64,000 nt of DNA, from contig NZ_RKQF01000001.1 of assembly GCF_003814875.1 (NCBI RefSeq), forward strand, positions 2,418,001 to 2,482,000, read 5' to 3'. Below, in pieces: positions 40,220 to 48,377 of this stretch. Below the pieces are notes generated by a model. It made no database searches and was not told the origin of the DNA. It was given only the letters and a program-made list of their open reading frames with translations. This DNA is from Streptomyces sp. Ag109_O5-1 (lineage in GTDB: Bacteria > Actinomycetota > Actinomycetes > Streptomycetales > Streptomycetaceae). Numbering within the stretch: the first letter of the stretch is position 1; each line of letters begins with the position of its first letter. Both the position numbers and the translations under genes were made by a program.

Positions 40220-40573
40220 GCCTTCCCACCTCCTGACCGCCCTGGCTGGCCGAATATGGCCGTTCGCGCCATGCTGCCCGATGCCGCAGCCACGGGGTTG
40301 GTACCGCCAGACGAGAACGGAAGGGCCCACTTGTCGGTGCGGACGATGGTCAGGCCGAAGGCCACACGGTCAGTGGTCGCTCAAGACCGCGGGCCCCCCG
40401 CCCGAGGTACCAGGCGTCGGCGGGCGAGCGCTGACGATGCAGGCAGGGTGCGAATCACGGCGCGAGTTTTCGTCGCCGCGCACGAGGCGCCCGGGGCTCT
40501 CGGCTCCCTAGCCTCCAGCCTCACAGGCCGGCGGAACAGCGCCGCCGGTGTCGTTCTCAAGGAGCCCGTGTAC
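40220..40573. promoter_or_regulatory. Divergent promoter region between peptide operon and CocE-type gene
   Basis: 354 bp without a convincing gene, between the start of the minus-strand operon and the plus-strand hydrolase. It must hold both promoters. GGCCGAATATGGCC (near 40248) is a near-palindrome that could bind a regulator such as the PucR protein. The plus-strand gene has AAGGAG at 40559-40564. No confident -35/-10 pair was assigned. Confidence 0.5.
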
Positions 40574-42286
40574 ATGTCTGAGCTGCCCGACAACCCCGCG
40601 ACGCCGTTCGCGCGCTGGCTGCGCGACACCGACGAATCCGATCAGCGGCGTTTCGAGACCGGCATCCCCGTGCGCGACGGCGCCGAACTCGCCGCCGACA
40701 TCTACCTTCCGCAGGACGACGCTCCCGCGCCCGCGATCGTGACCATCACCCCGTACGGAAAGGACAGCACCGCCTTCGTCACCGACGAGGCACGTTTCTA
40801 CCAGCGCCACGGATACGTGTTCGTCGCGGTCGACGTGCGTGGACGCGGCAAATCCGAGGGCACGTGGCTGCCGTTCGCCAACGACCCCGACGACGGCCAT
40901 GACGTCGTCGAATGGGTCGCCGCACAGCCCTGGTGCACCGGCAAGGTCGGTATGACCGGACTGAGCTACATGGGCTGGACGCAGTGGGCGGCAGCATCGC
41001 GCAGGCCCCCGCATCTGACCTGCATGCTCTCCACATCCGCGGCCGGCCGCTGGCAGCAGGAGATCCCCTTCACCAACGGCGCCTTCCAGCTGTACTTCGC
41101 CTGGTGGGCGTACGCCACCAGGCGCCGCATCTCCGAGATCCACGGCCTGGCCACCATGGACTGGGACCGCCTCCTGCCCACCCTGCCCTACGACGCCATC
41201 GGGACCGAACTCGGCATCCCGCAGGAAAGCTGGCGACTGCTCACCCAGAAGGACCGCCTCGACGACTTCTGGCAGGCGCTGCGCTTCGACGACGTCTACG
41301 ACAGCATCGACGTTCCGTGCCTGCACGTCACCGGCTGGTACGACCTGGAGGACCTGCTCGGCGCGTTCCACCACTACGAGCACATGGCCGCGGCCTCCCC
41401 CGCCGCAGACTCGCAGTATCTGCTGGTCGGCCCGTGGAGCCACGTCAAGTCCCGCTACCCCGACCGCTACTATGCCGGCCGCGACCTCGGCCCGGATGCG
41501 GCCTGGGACATGGATGCCGAGCATCTGCGGTGGTTCGACCACTGGCTGAAGAAGCAGGGGCCGGGTCTGGATGACGTGGCGAGGATCCGGCTGTTCGAAC
41601 CCGGCACCGACCAGTGGCGCACCCCGGATACCTGGCCGATGGCGACGTCCGAGCAATCCCTGTTCCTGGGTAGCCAGGACGAAGAGGGTGTCCTGAGCGC
41701 CACCGCTCAGCAGCAGGAATCCTCGACCGCCTATCGGTACGACCCTGCCGACCCGGTGCCGACTCAGGTGGACGTGCGGGCCTATCCCGTCGAGGACGTA
41801 CCGCTGCTGCAGGATGCCAACGAGGCCCGCCCGGACGTCCTGTCCTTCACCGGCCCGGTGCTGGAGACGGAGACCAGGATCTCGGGATGGGGACGCGTCG
41901 AACTGTTCGCCTCGTCCGACTGCGACGACACCGAGTGGCACGTCAAGGTCTGCGACGTCCACCCGGATGGCCGATCCTACAAGGTCACTCAGGGCTGTCT
42001 GCGCGCCGCGTGCCGTGACTCGCTGGTCGAACCGGCTCCGCTCACGCCGAACGAGATCACCAGGTTCGTCGTCGAACTGTGGCCGACCCAGCATGTGTTC
42101 CTGCCCGGCCACCGAGTGCGGGTCACCGTCACCAGCAGCGACTTCCCGTGGTTCGCCCGCAGCCTGAACCGCTTCGGTGTGGTGGCGGACCAGGCTGAGG
42201 CACGCGTCGCCCTCAACACCGTCGTGCACGGCGGCAACCACCCGAGCCGACTGGTCCTGCCGGTGGTGGACGTGGCGGCGCAGTGA
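40574..42286 (+). CDS. CocE/NonD-type hydrolase (Xaa-Pro dipeptidyl-peptidase S15-like)
   Basis: 570 residues from ATG 40574 (AAGGAG 9 bp upstream). An alpha/beta hydrolase with triad S131 (GLSYMGW), D257 (GWYD), H290 (GPWSH), the same order and spacing as cocaine esterase, followed by the beta-jelly-roll C-terminal domain (from about residue 380). No signal peptide. Family members cleave X-Pro dipeptides, beta-lactam side chains, glutaryl amides or esters. Beside peptide import genes an aminoacyl-amide or peptide substrate is likely, but the family is too broad to be sure. Confidence 0.9.
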   Translation: MSELPDNPATPFARWLRDTDESDQRRFETGIPVRDGAELAADIYLPQDDAPAPAIVTITPYGKDSTAFVTDEARFYQRHGYVFVAVDVRGRGKSEGTWLPFANDPDDGHDVVEWVAAQPWCTGKVGMTGLSYMGWTQWAAASRRPPHLTCMLSTSAAGRWQQEIPFTNGAFQLYFAWWAYATRRRISEIHGLATMDWDRLLPTLPYDAIGTELGIPQESWRLLTQKDRLDDFWQALRFDDVYDSIDVPCLHVTGWYDLEDLLGAFHHYEHMAAASPAADSQYLLVGPWSHVKSRYPDRYYAGRDLGPDAAWDMDAEHLRWFDHWLKKQGPGLDDVARIRLFEPGTDQWRTPDTWPMATSEQSLFLGSQDEEGVLSATAQQQESSTAYRYDPADPVPTQVDVRAYPVEDVPLLQDANEARPDVLSFTGPVLETETRISGWGRVELFASSDCDDTEWHVKVCDVHPDGRSYKVTQGCLRAACRDSLVEPAPLTPNEITRFVVELWPTQHVFLPGHRVRVTVTSSDFPWFARSLNRFGVVADQAEARVALNTVVHGGNHPSRLVLPVVDVAAQ

Positions 42287-42332
42287 CATGAGCGGTGCCG
42301 CCTCCAGGCGGAGGCGGCACCGCATCGTTGCG

Positions 42333-43703
42333 TCACCGTGAGAGGCGCCGGTCCGCCCGGCCGGTGTGCAGGTACTGGGCGTGGCCCGCGCCGTCGTCGC
42401 CGACGAACGTGTGCGGCACGTGCACGCCCGCCTCGGCCTGGGCGGCGAGCAGGGTGTCGCCGCGCAGGTGGAGCAGCTCGTAACGCTGCGGCGTCATCCC
42501 CAGCCCCATGGCGACTGGGGTCGGCTTCTGGTCCACCCAGATGCGGCCCTCGGCGTCCTGGCTGACCGTGCTCTCGGCCATGCGGGAGGCGTACGTGCCG
42601 ACGTACCGCGAGGCGTCCACGCGGCGGGGTTCAGCCGACGGCACCGGGTACCTCGGCACGGTCACGCCCGCGAGCTCTCCCAGGATGTGCCCGAAGACGG
42701 TCTCGAACACCGGGATCACCTCACCACCGTTGGTGAGCAGCGCCACCGCCACACCCCGCTCAGGCACCGCCCGCAGGAAGGCACGCTGACCGATGGTGCC
42801 GCCGTCATGGCCGACCACACGGCCCCCCTGCCAGTCGAACAACTCCCAGCCAAGCCCCCAGGACGTGTCCGTGCCCAGGTACGGTACATCCACCTGGGGT
42901 TCCTGCATCGCCCGCACGCTCGCCGCGCTCAGCGCGCGGTGGCCCGGGGCCATGTGCAACCGGGCGAAGGAGATCAGGTCGCGTGGGCTCATGGCCAGCA
43001 TGGCACCGGCGGCCACGTTGGACCGGGTGATGGCCCAGACGGGCGCCGGCTGCGGCTCGGCCTCCGGTCCGGCGCTGAGGTGGCCGACGGCGGCACGGTG
43101 CAGGATCGCCTCGTAGGGGCTCGCCGCGGCGTGCTCCAGACCCAGCGGCGCGAAGAGATGGCGGCGCAGGCAGTCGTCGTACGACGCGCCACGCAACACC
43201 TCGGCGATGCGGCCCAAGACGCAGTAACCCGCGTTGTTGTACGAGAACATCTCCCCCGGTGCGAACAGCTGAGGCACATCGGCGAGGGTGGCCACATACT
43301 TCTCCACACAGTCGTCGCCGACGCCGGTGTCCGTGAAGATGTCGCCCTCGAATCCCGCGGTGTGGGCCAGCAGTTGGCGTACGGTGATTGCCGTCGCTGC
43401 GGCAGAGTCGGCCAGCACGAACTCGGGCAGGTAACGGCGCACCGGAGCGTCGAGATCGAGTCGGCCTTCGTCGACGAGCTGCATGACCAGGGTGGCTGTC
43501 CAGACCTTGGTAATAGAGCCGATCTGGAACACCGAGTCAGCAGTCGCCGCCACGCCGGTCACCCTGTTCAGCACGCCAGCGGCGAAGTCGACCACTTCAT
43601 CTCCAACGCACACTGCGACGGCCGCGCCCGGAACTCGGTGCTCGGCCAACAGTCCCGGCAGGCTCGACCGGATCCAAGTCTCGATATCCTTCAGGTTCGC
43701 CAT
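42333..43703 (-). CDS. S12-family serine hydrolase (D-aminopeptidase/beta-lactamase-like)
   Basis: 456 residues. ATG 43703 is preferred over TTG 43718 because GGAG lies 9 bp ahead. The penicillin-binding fold catalytic residues are S63-I-T-K66 and Y155-N-N157, with HDGGTIG in place of the KTG box. A C-terminal beta-rich domain (from about 340) resembles the lipocalin-like extension of D-aminopeptidases and some esterases. No signal peptide is seen, so it is probably cytoplasmic. HDG instead of KTG argues against a classical beta-lactamase and fits D-aminopeptidase, esterase or amidase members. It converges with the CocE-type gene and lies beside the D-to-L amino acid genes, so a D-residue-releasing peptidase is an attractive inference. 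Confidence 0.85.
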   Translation of the reverse strand: MANLKDIETWIRSSLPGLLAEHRVPGAAVAVCVGDEVVDFAAGVLNRVTGVAATADSVFQIGSITKVWTATLVMQLVDEGRLDLDAPVRRYLPEFVLADSAAATAITVRQLLAHTAGFEGDIFTDTGVGDDCVEKYVATLADVPQLFAPGEMFSYNNAGYCVLGRIAEVLRGASYDDCLRRHLFAPLGLEHAAASPYEAILHRAAVGHLSAGPEAEPQPAPVWAITRSNVAAGAMLAMSPRDLISFARLHMAPGHRALSAASVRAMQEPQVDVPYLGTDTSWGLGWELFDWQGGRVVGHDGGTIGQRAFLRAVPERGVAVALLTNGGEVIPVFETVFGHILGELAGVTVPRYPVPSAEPRRVDASRYVGTYASRMAESTVSQDAEGRIWVDQKPTPVAMGLGMTPQRYELLHLRGDTLLAAQAEAGVHVPHTFVGDDGAGHAQYLHTGRADRRLSR

Positions 43704-43739
43704 GAGGGAGCACTCCAAGCAGGAACTCTTACGGGTTAC

Positions 43740-44114
43740 TGGATGCTAGACGTGGCCGCGGCGGCGAGGTTCGTGTCGCCCGACGATTCTGCGCTTACAC
43801 CTTTGTGCTCGTGGCGTTCTGGCCGACGGATACGATGCGCAGCGATCGGCCGCTGCCCTCACTATCGATCACGCCCACGAGGAACGCGCCCATCCCGTCG
43901 GATCGGCCGCCGAGACCGTCGCCTCGCTCACGGCTGGGGCCAGGCCGGAACGCACCGAACTGGTGGCCTCCACATCGGCGCCAGTTTCGACCAGTCAGCC
44001 AGGGGCGAGAGGGAGGACGCCACCAACTGAATCGCCGACGCCCTGCCTTCCGAGGGCAAGGCCGGCGACCTCGCCCAGGCAAGCCTCTACGTCATTGAGC
44101 ACTGTGCATCGTGA
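43740..44114 (+). pseudogene. Possible decayed gene fragment of unknown family
   Basis: One frame reads RTGGLHIGASFDQSARGER, then a stop at 44028, then IADALPSEGKAGDLAQASLYVIEHC to a stop at 44114. The second piece has normal protein composition, so this looks like the 3' end of a broken gene. The rest of the gap shows nothing. Family unknown. Confidence 0.35.
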
Positions 44115-45091
44115 AGTTGCTCGTCACGGGTCTGGTGCGCGTGCGGTTCGGAGTGCTCGTGCTGGTCGTGGGTGGATGACTTCGTCGGGGTCCCGGGCTC
44201 CGGCAGCAGGCGGTAGCGGTCCTGTTCCCGCCGGACCAGGCCAGCTGTTGGACGGGGGAAGTGGGTGCCGAGCAGCAGGTCGTCGGAGTCGGCCAGACGG
44301 TCGAGGAGGCGGTGGCGGGTGCTCACGGCCTGCTCGGGGTCGATGTCGACGCAGCTGGTCAGGTGGGGGTGGGAGAGCTGCACGGGGTGGTGGATGCTGT
44401 CGCCGGTGATCAGGCCCGAGCGGTTGGTGCCGTGCAGTTCCACGGCGATCTGGCCGGGGGTGTGCCCGGCGGCCGGCACCAGGCGGATACCCGTCTCCAC
44501 CTGGTGCCCTTCGGCGGGGATGTCGGCGAGGTCGAACTGCCCGTGGTCATGGACGGGCAGGACGGAGTCGCGGAACATCTGGCGGCGGTTGGCGTCCAGG
44601 TCGGCGGCGGCCCAGTAGTCCCACTCCGTACGGCTGGTGAGGTAGCGGGCGTTGGGAAAGGTCGGCACCCAGTGATCGCCGTCCAGGCGGGTGTTCCAGC
44701 CGACGTGGTCGGTGTGCAGGTGCGTGACGATCACCAGGTCCACCGACTCGGGCGCGAATCCCGCGGCTGTAAGGCGCCGCAGGTAGCCGGTGTCAAGGCG
44801 GTTCCAGGCGGGGTTGGCGCGCTCCTTGCCGTTGCCGATGCCCGTATCCACGAGGATCCGCAGGCCACCGGCCTCGACGGCGAAGGTGTGACTGGCGAGG
44901 TAGGGCACCTCGGCGTCGGCGAAGTGCGGGCGCAGCCACGGCGCCTGGTCGATGACCTCCTTGGTGGCCCCGGGGAGCAGCCAGGGGCCGGTCTGCGGCG
45001 GTAGGGCGATCTCGTCGATGCGGTGGACGGTGATCCCGCCGAAGTCCCAGGAGAGCGGGGTGTCGGTGGCGGCGGGGGTGGGCTGGGTCAT
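44087..45091 (-). CDS. MBL-fold metallo-hydrolase
   Basis: 334 residues. The metal site is complete: THLHTDHVGW (HxHxDH), AAGHTPGQ, LITGDSIHH and LGTHFP. The early part (ATKEVIDQAPWLRPHF, then LVDTGIGNGKE) is typical of the MBL group that includes lactonase- and organophosphate hydrolase-like enzymes. No signal peptide. The last 30 residues are rich in His, Asp and Gln and overlap the decayed fragment at 44087-44114, so the original C-terminus may have been replaced by run-on translation. Substrate unknown. Confidence 0.88.
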   Translation of the reverse strand: MTQPTPAATDTPLSWDFGGITVHRIDEIALPPQTGPWLLPGATKEVIDQAPWLRPHFADAEVPYLASHTFAVEAGGLRILVDTGIGNGKERANPAWNRLDTGYLRRLTAAGFAPESVDLVIVTHLHTDHVGWNTRLDGDHWVPTFPNARYLTSRTEWDYWAAADLDANRRQMFRDSVLPVHDHGQFDLADIPAEGHQVETGIRLVPAAGHTPGQIAVELHGTNRSGLITGDSIHHPVQLSHPHLTSCVDIDPEQAVSTRHRLLDRLADSDDLLLGTHFPRPTAGLVRREQDRYRLLPEPGTPTKSSTHDQHEHSEPHAHQTRDEQLHDAQCSMT

Positions 45092-45156
45092 CGTTGTGCC
45101 TTTCCGTGTGCGCCGTCCGGCTGGTACGGCGGAGTGCGGGGTCCGTGCGGGCGGGT

Positions 45157-46380
45157 TCAGCGGACTGCGGTGTGGTACCGGGTCAGGAGCGGTACGGCGA
45201 GGGCGGCCAGGGCCAGGATGATGACCGTGGCGCCGTAGAGGGACACGGCGGTGGTGAGGCCGTACAGGTTCGTCAGGACTCCGGCGAGGATCGCCGGGAT
45301 GCTCATGGCGAGGTAGCTCAGAACGTAGTAGGCCGCGAGGGTCCCCGCGCTCTCGTCGGCTTCCGTCCTGGACAGCAGCCGGCGCAGAGCGCCCTGCGTC
45401 ACCGACCCGAAGCCCACCCCGGAGAGCACCGTGCCGGCGAACAGCGCGAGCAGGCTGTGCTCGTACGGGCTGCTGAGGGTGAGCAGGGCGCCGGGGACCA
45501 GCAGGGCCGAGCCGGCGATGCTCGCCGTGCTCGCCGGCAGTGACCTGGCGGCGATCACCGCCAGCGCGGCGGCGACACTCAGGGCGAAGAACACCAGGCC
45601 GCCGACGGCCCGGGGCGCGAGGGGAGCGATCGTACGGGCCAGGGAGGGGCCGAGCGAGGAGTAGAAGCCGCCGAGGGCCCAGGCGGCGATGACGCCGGGG
45701 GCGGTGAGCAGCATCGTCCGGCGGGCGGAGGGGGCGATGGCGATGCTAGGGCGCAGCGAGTGCCACGCGCCGGGGTGCGGGTGCGCCGTCTCCGGGGTGA
45801 GGGCGACAGCGGAGGCCTGGGCGGCGAACAGCACGAGCAGTACGAGGTACACGGTGCGGGTGGGCGCGGGTGCGAACTGCACGAGAGCGGTGGACGCCAG
45901 AACGCCGGCCGCCATGCCGCTCACCGGGGTGACGCTGTTGGCCAGTGCGGCCCGGCCCGGGCGATCGGGGTGCTCGAAGTCGAGCAGTGCGGCCCCAGCG
46001 GCTCCCGACGCCGCGCCGGTGGCCAGGCCCTGGACGACCCGGGCGGCGATGAGGTCGGCCACCCCGTGCGCGGTGGCGAAGATCGCCATTGAGGCGGCCT
46101 CGGCAAGCAGCGCTCCCGCCAGCACCGGACGTCGGCCCAGGTAGTCGGAGAGGGTGCCGGCGGCGAGCAGTGCCACGAGCAGGGCGAGCGCGTAGGCGCT
46201 GAACACGACCGTGACCGTGAGCGCCGAGAAGTGCCACTCGGCCTGGTAGAGGGCGTACAGCGGGGTGGGCGCACTGGAGGCGGCCAGGAGACCGATCAGG
46301 ACGGAGGCTTGGAGGGCGAACGATCCTCGGCGACGCAGCAGAGCGCGGGGGCGGGACGGGGTGGCGGTGGCAACGGACAC
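45157..46380 (-). CDS. MFS transporter (drug efflux-like)
   Basis: 407 residues from GTG 46380, with GGAGG 5 bp upstream. About twelve hydrophobic segments; the motif-A loop LSDYLGRRPVLAG lies between TM2 and TM3, and ARVVQGLATGAASGA resembles the motif of DHA1-type exporters. It probably expels small hydrophobic compounds across the inner membrane. A TetR gene lies 192 bp upstream on the same strand and is the likely regulator. Start codons further upstream give a Cys-rich leader and no ribosome-binding site. Confidence 0.9.
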   Translation of the reverse strand: MSVATATPSRPRALLRRRGSFALQASVLIGLLAASSAPTPLYALYQAEWHFSALTVTVVFSAYALALLVALLAAGTLSDYLGRRPVLAGALLAEAASMAIFATAHGVADLIAARVVQGLATGAASGAAGAALLDFEHPDRPGRAALANSVTPVSGMAAGVLASTALVQFAPAPTRTVYLVLLVLFAAQASAVALTPETAHPHPGAWHSLRPSIAIAPSARRTMLLTAPGVIAAWALGGFYSSLGPSLARTIAPLAPRAVGGLVFFALSVAAALAVIAARSLPASTASIAGSALLVPGALLTLSSPYEHSLLALFAGTVLSGVGFGSVTQGALRRLLSRTEADESAGTLAAYYVLSYLAMSIPAILAGVLTNLYGLTTAVSLYGATVIILALAALAVPLLTRYHTAVR

Positions 46381-46460
46381 GGACGCCTCCAGACACTTAA
46401 GGCAATATCTTTGCGATAAGAACCTTAGCGTGCACCCCACCACTAACGCAACAGATTAGC
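46381..46460 (-). promoter_or_regulatory. AT-rich promoter region of the MFS gene
   Basis: An unusually AT-rich patch in this GC-rich window. It contains TATC-GCAAA-GATA (an inverted repeat on the minus strand) and two partial matches to the ACGCAAAC half-site seen upstream of the TetR gene. It probably holds the promoter and a TetR-controlled operator. Confidence 0.35.
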
Positions 46461-46572
46461 TTTTGTGGGGGCTTTTCGCGGCGGGCGTGACCGGAGCGGC
46501 GCCGGTGCGCGCTGCCCGCGCGCTACCGCCCCGGCGCGCGGGCAGCGCGGGCCGGCCGTGTGCTCCGGACGC

Positions 46573-47133
46573 TCAGGACGGGTCGAGCGCAGCCGCCACC
46601 AGGCGGTGGACGTACTCCGTCGACAGGCCGTCGGGACGGAAGAGGATGCGGTACATCACAGGCGCTACCACGCGGTCCAGCAGACTCTCCACCTCCGGCA
46701 CCGCCTCCCCGCGCCCGGCCGCACGCACCCCGATGGCCTTCAACTGCTCGACCGCGTAGTCGGAACAGCGGGCGGCGCCGCCGCCCGCCGGGTCACCGGC
46801 CAGCGCATCGCGAATGTAGACCACGCCTACCTGCGAGGACATCTCCTCCAGGAACTGCTCCGCCCACGCCTGAAGGTCCGCCCGGAGGCTGCCGTGGTCG
46901 GCCGGGGGCCCCTCGGGGCGCAGTCGCTGCACCGCCACGTCGGCCAGCAGTGCCTGCAAATCACCCCAGCGCCGGTAGACCGTCGAGGGAGTGACCCCGG
47001 CGCGGGCGGCGATCAGGGGCACGGTCAGCCCGGCCCGGCCGACCTCGGCCTCCAGGTCCTGCACGGCCTGATGCACGGCCTGCTGGACGCGCGCGCTGCG
47101 CCCGCCCGGGCGTACTGCGGTTCGGGTAGCCAT
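46573..47133 (-). CDS. TetR-family transcriptional regulator
   Basis: 186 residues. The helix-turn-helix is LTVPLIAARAGVTPSTVYRRWGDLQALLADV (residues about 36-66), followed by a short ligand domain with the TetR_C pattern DRVVAPVMYRILF. It most likely represses itself and the MFS exporter downstream on the same strand. The ATG is only a few bases from a TAGAGT box, so the mRNA may be nearly leaderless. Confidence 0.92.
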   Translation of the reverse strand: MATRTAVRPGGRSARVQQAVHQAVQDLEAEVGRAGLTVPLIAARAGVTPSTVYRRWGDLQALLADVAVQRLRPEGPPADHGSLRADLQAWAEQFLEEMSSQVGVVYIRDALAGDPAGGGAARCSDYAVEQLKAIGVRAAGRGEAVPEVESLLDRVVAPVMYRILFRPDGLSTEYVHRLVAAALDPS

Positions 47134-47143
47134 GCCACTACTC

Positions 47144-47160
47144 TAACGCGAACCGTTTGC
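47144..47160. promoter_or_regulatory. TetR operator candidate overlapping the TetR promoter
   Basis: ACGCGAAC-C-GTTTGCGT is an inverted repeat with 8 bp arms and one mismatch, 11 bp ahead of the TetR start codon. It lies just inside a minus-strand TTGACG box (47158-47163). Size and position fit an autorepression site. Confidence 0.6.
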
Positions 47161-47473
47161 GTCAAGCGCGGCCACCGGCGCGCGTCCTTGACGACGGGCT
47201 CGGGAGCCTCGCCGAGACGGGGCCGAAGGGGTCACCGGTAGACCATGTTGGAGAGACGTCGTTTCAGGGCTCGCCGTGCACCGCCAACCCTCCCGACGCG
47301 CAAGAACCGGGCCGCCCCGCATGGCTGAGGGTGCCCACCGCATTCACGCCACTCCCTCCTAGTAGTGCTTGGTCAGGTTGGTATCGGTTCTGGCATGTTG
47401 CGGTGGCAGGTGGGGCAGGCGCCGGTCCAGACCGCGAGGAGTGACTGCAGTTCGCGGGTGACTTGGTAGAGGG

Positions 47474-48377
47474 TCAGGCCGGCGCCGTCGCTTTGGGGGA
47501 CCGGGTGAGGCGTTGGAGGGTGCAGAAGGCGTGGGCGACGGAGACGAGGGTGACGTGGTGGTGCCAGCCTCTGAAGGTGCGGCCTTCGAAGTGGGCCAGG
47601 CCCAGAGTCTGCTTCATTTCGCGGTAGTCGTGCTCGATGCGCCAGCGCAGTTTCGCGGTGCGCACGAGGGTGGCTAGTGGGGTGTCTGCGGGCAGGTTGG
47701 ACAGCCAGAACTGGACGGGTTCGGTTTCGGTGGCGGGCCATTCGGCCAGCAGCCAGCGCACCGGAAGTTCCGGGCCGTTGCAGGCTTTGCGGATCTCGCG
47801 TCCGGCGGGACGGATCCGCAGGGCCACGAAGCGCGAATGCATGCGCTTCACACCGCTGCGGCCGCTGCCCGGCCGGGAGCCTTCCCGCCACTGCACCGGC
47901 CTCGCGGCTCGCTTCCCGGCCGCGATGACCAGCTTCTTCACCGTCTGGGCCGGCCCGGGGTAGGACGGTGCGGGCCTCGGGCCACGACCGCTGCAGGGCG
48001 GGGCGTACGGCCGGGCTTCTTCCGGGTGGGCGGTGGTCGTGGTGGAGATGCCGACCGCGTAGCTGAGTTCGCGTTCTTCCAGGCCGAGGCGGAAGGCTGC
48101 GGTATCACCGTAGCCGCCGTCGGCCACGACGAGCGGGACGTCGATTCCCCACGACCTGGTCTCGTCGATCATGTCCAGGGCCAGCTGCCACTTCTCGACG
48201 TGTCCGACGTCTTCGGGGATGCCGCACGTGGTGCGGCGGGCCACCTTGCCCGGATCGGCCTTGGGCGAGGCGGGATCCCAGCTCTCGGGCAGGAACAGAC
48301 GCCAGTCCACAGCCGCCGACGCGTCGTCGGAAGCCAGGTGCAGGGACACTCCGGCCTGGCAGTTGGTGACCTTGCCC
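47474..48377 (-). pseudogene. IS701-family transposase, C-terminal part
   Basis: Resumes with GKVTNCQAGVSLHLASD right at the inner end of the ISAzo13 element. Contains VPLVVADGGYGD (second Asp) and KLRWRIEHDYREMKQTLGL (Glu), so the catalytic half is present but cut from its N-terminus. The partner fragment is at 50117-50485. Confidence 0.88.

Noticed and set aside
40508-42325. 605-codon minus-strand frame over the CocE-type gene
   Set aside because: The plus strand has a full catalytic triad and ribosome-binding site; the minus frame has neither.
42366-44030. 554-codon plus-strand frame across the S12 gene
   Set aside because: Antisense to a gene with SxxK and YxN motifs; only its last part (after 43740) may be remnant coding DNA.
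44087-45091. Classical beta-lactamase or quorum-quenching lactonase as a firm call
   Set aside because: Metal ligands are shared by the whole MBL superfamily, and nothing in sequence or context fixes the substrate.
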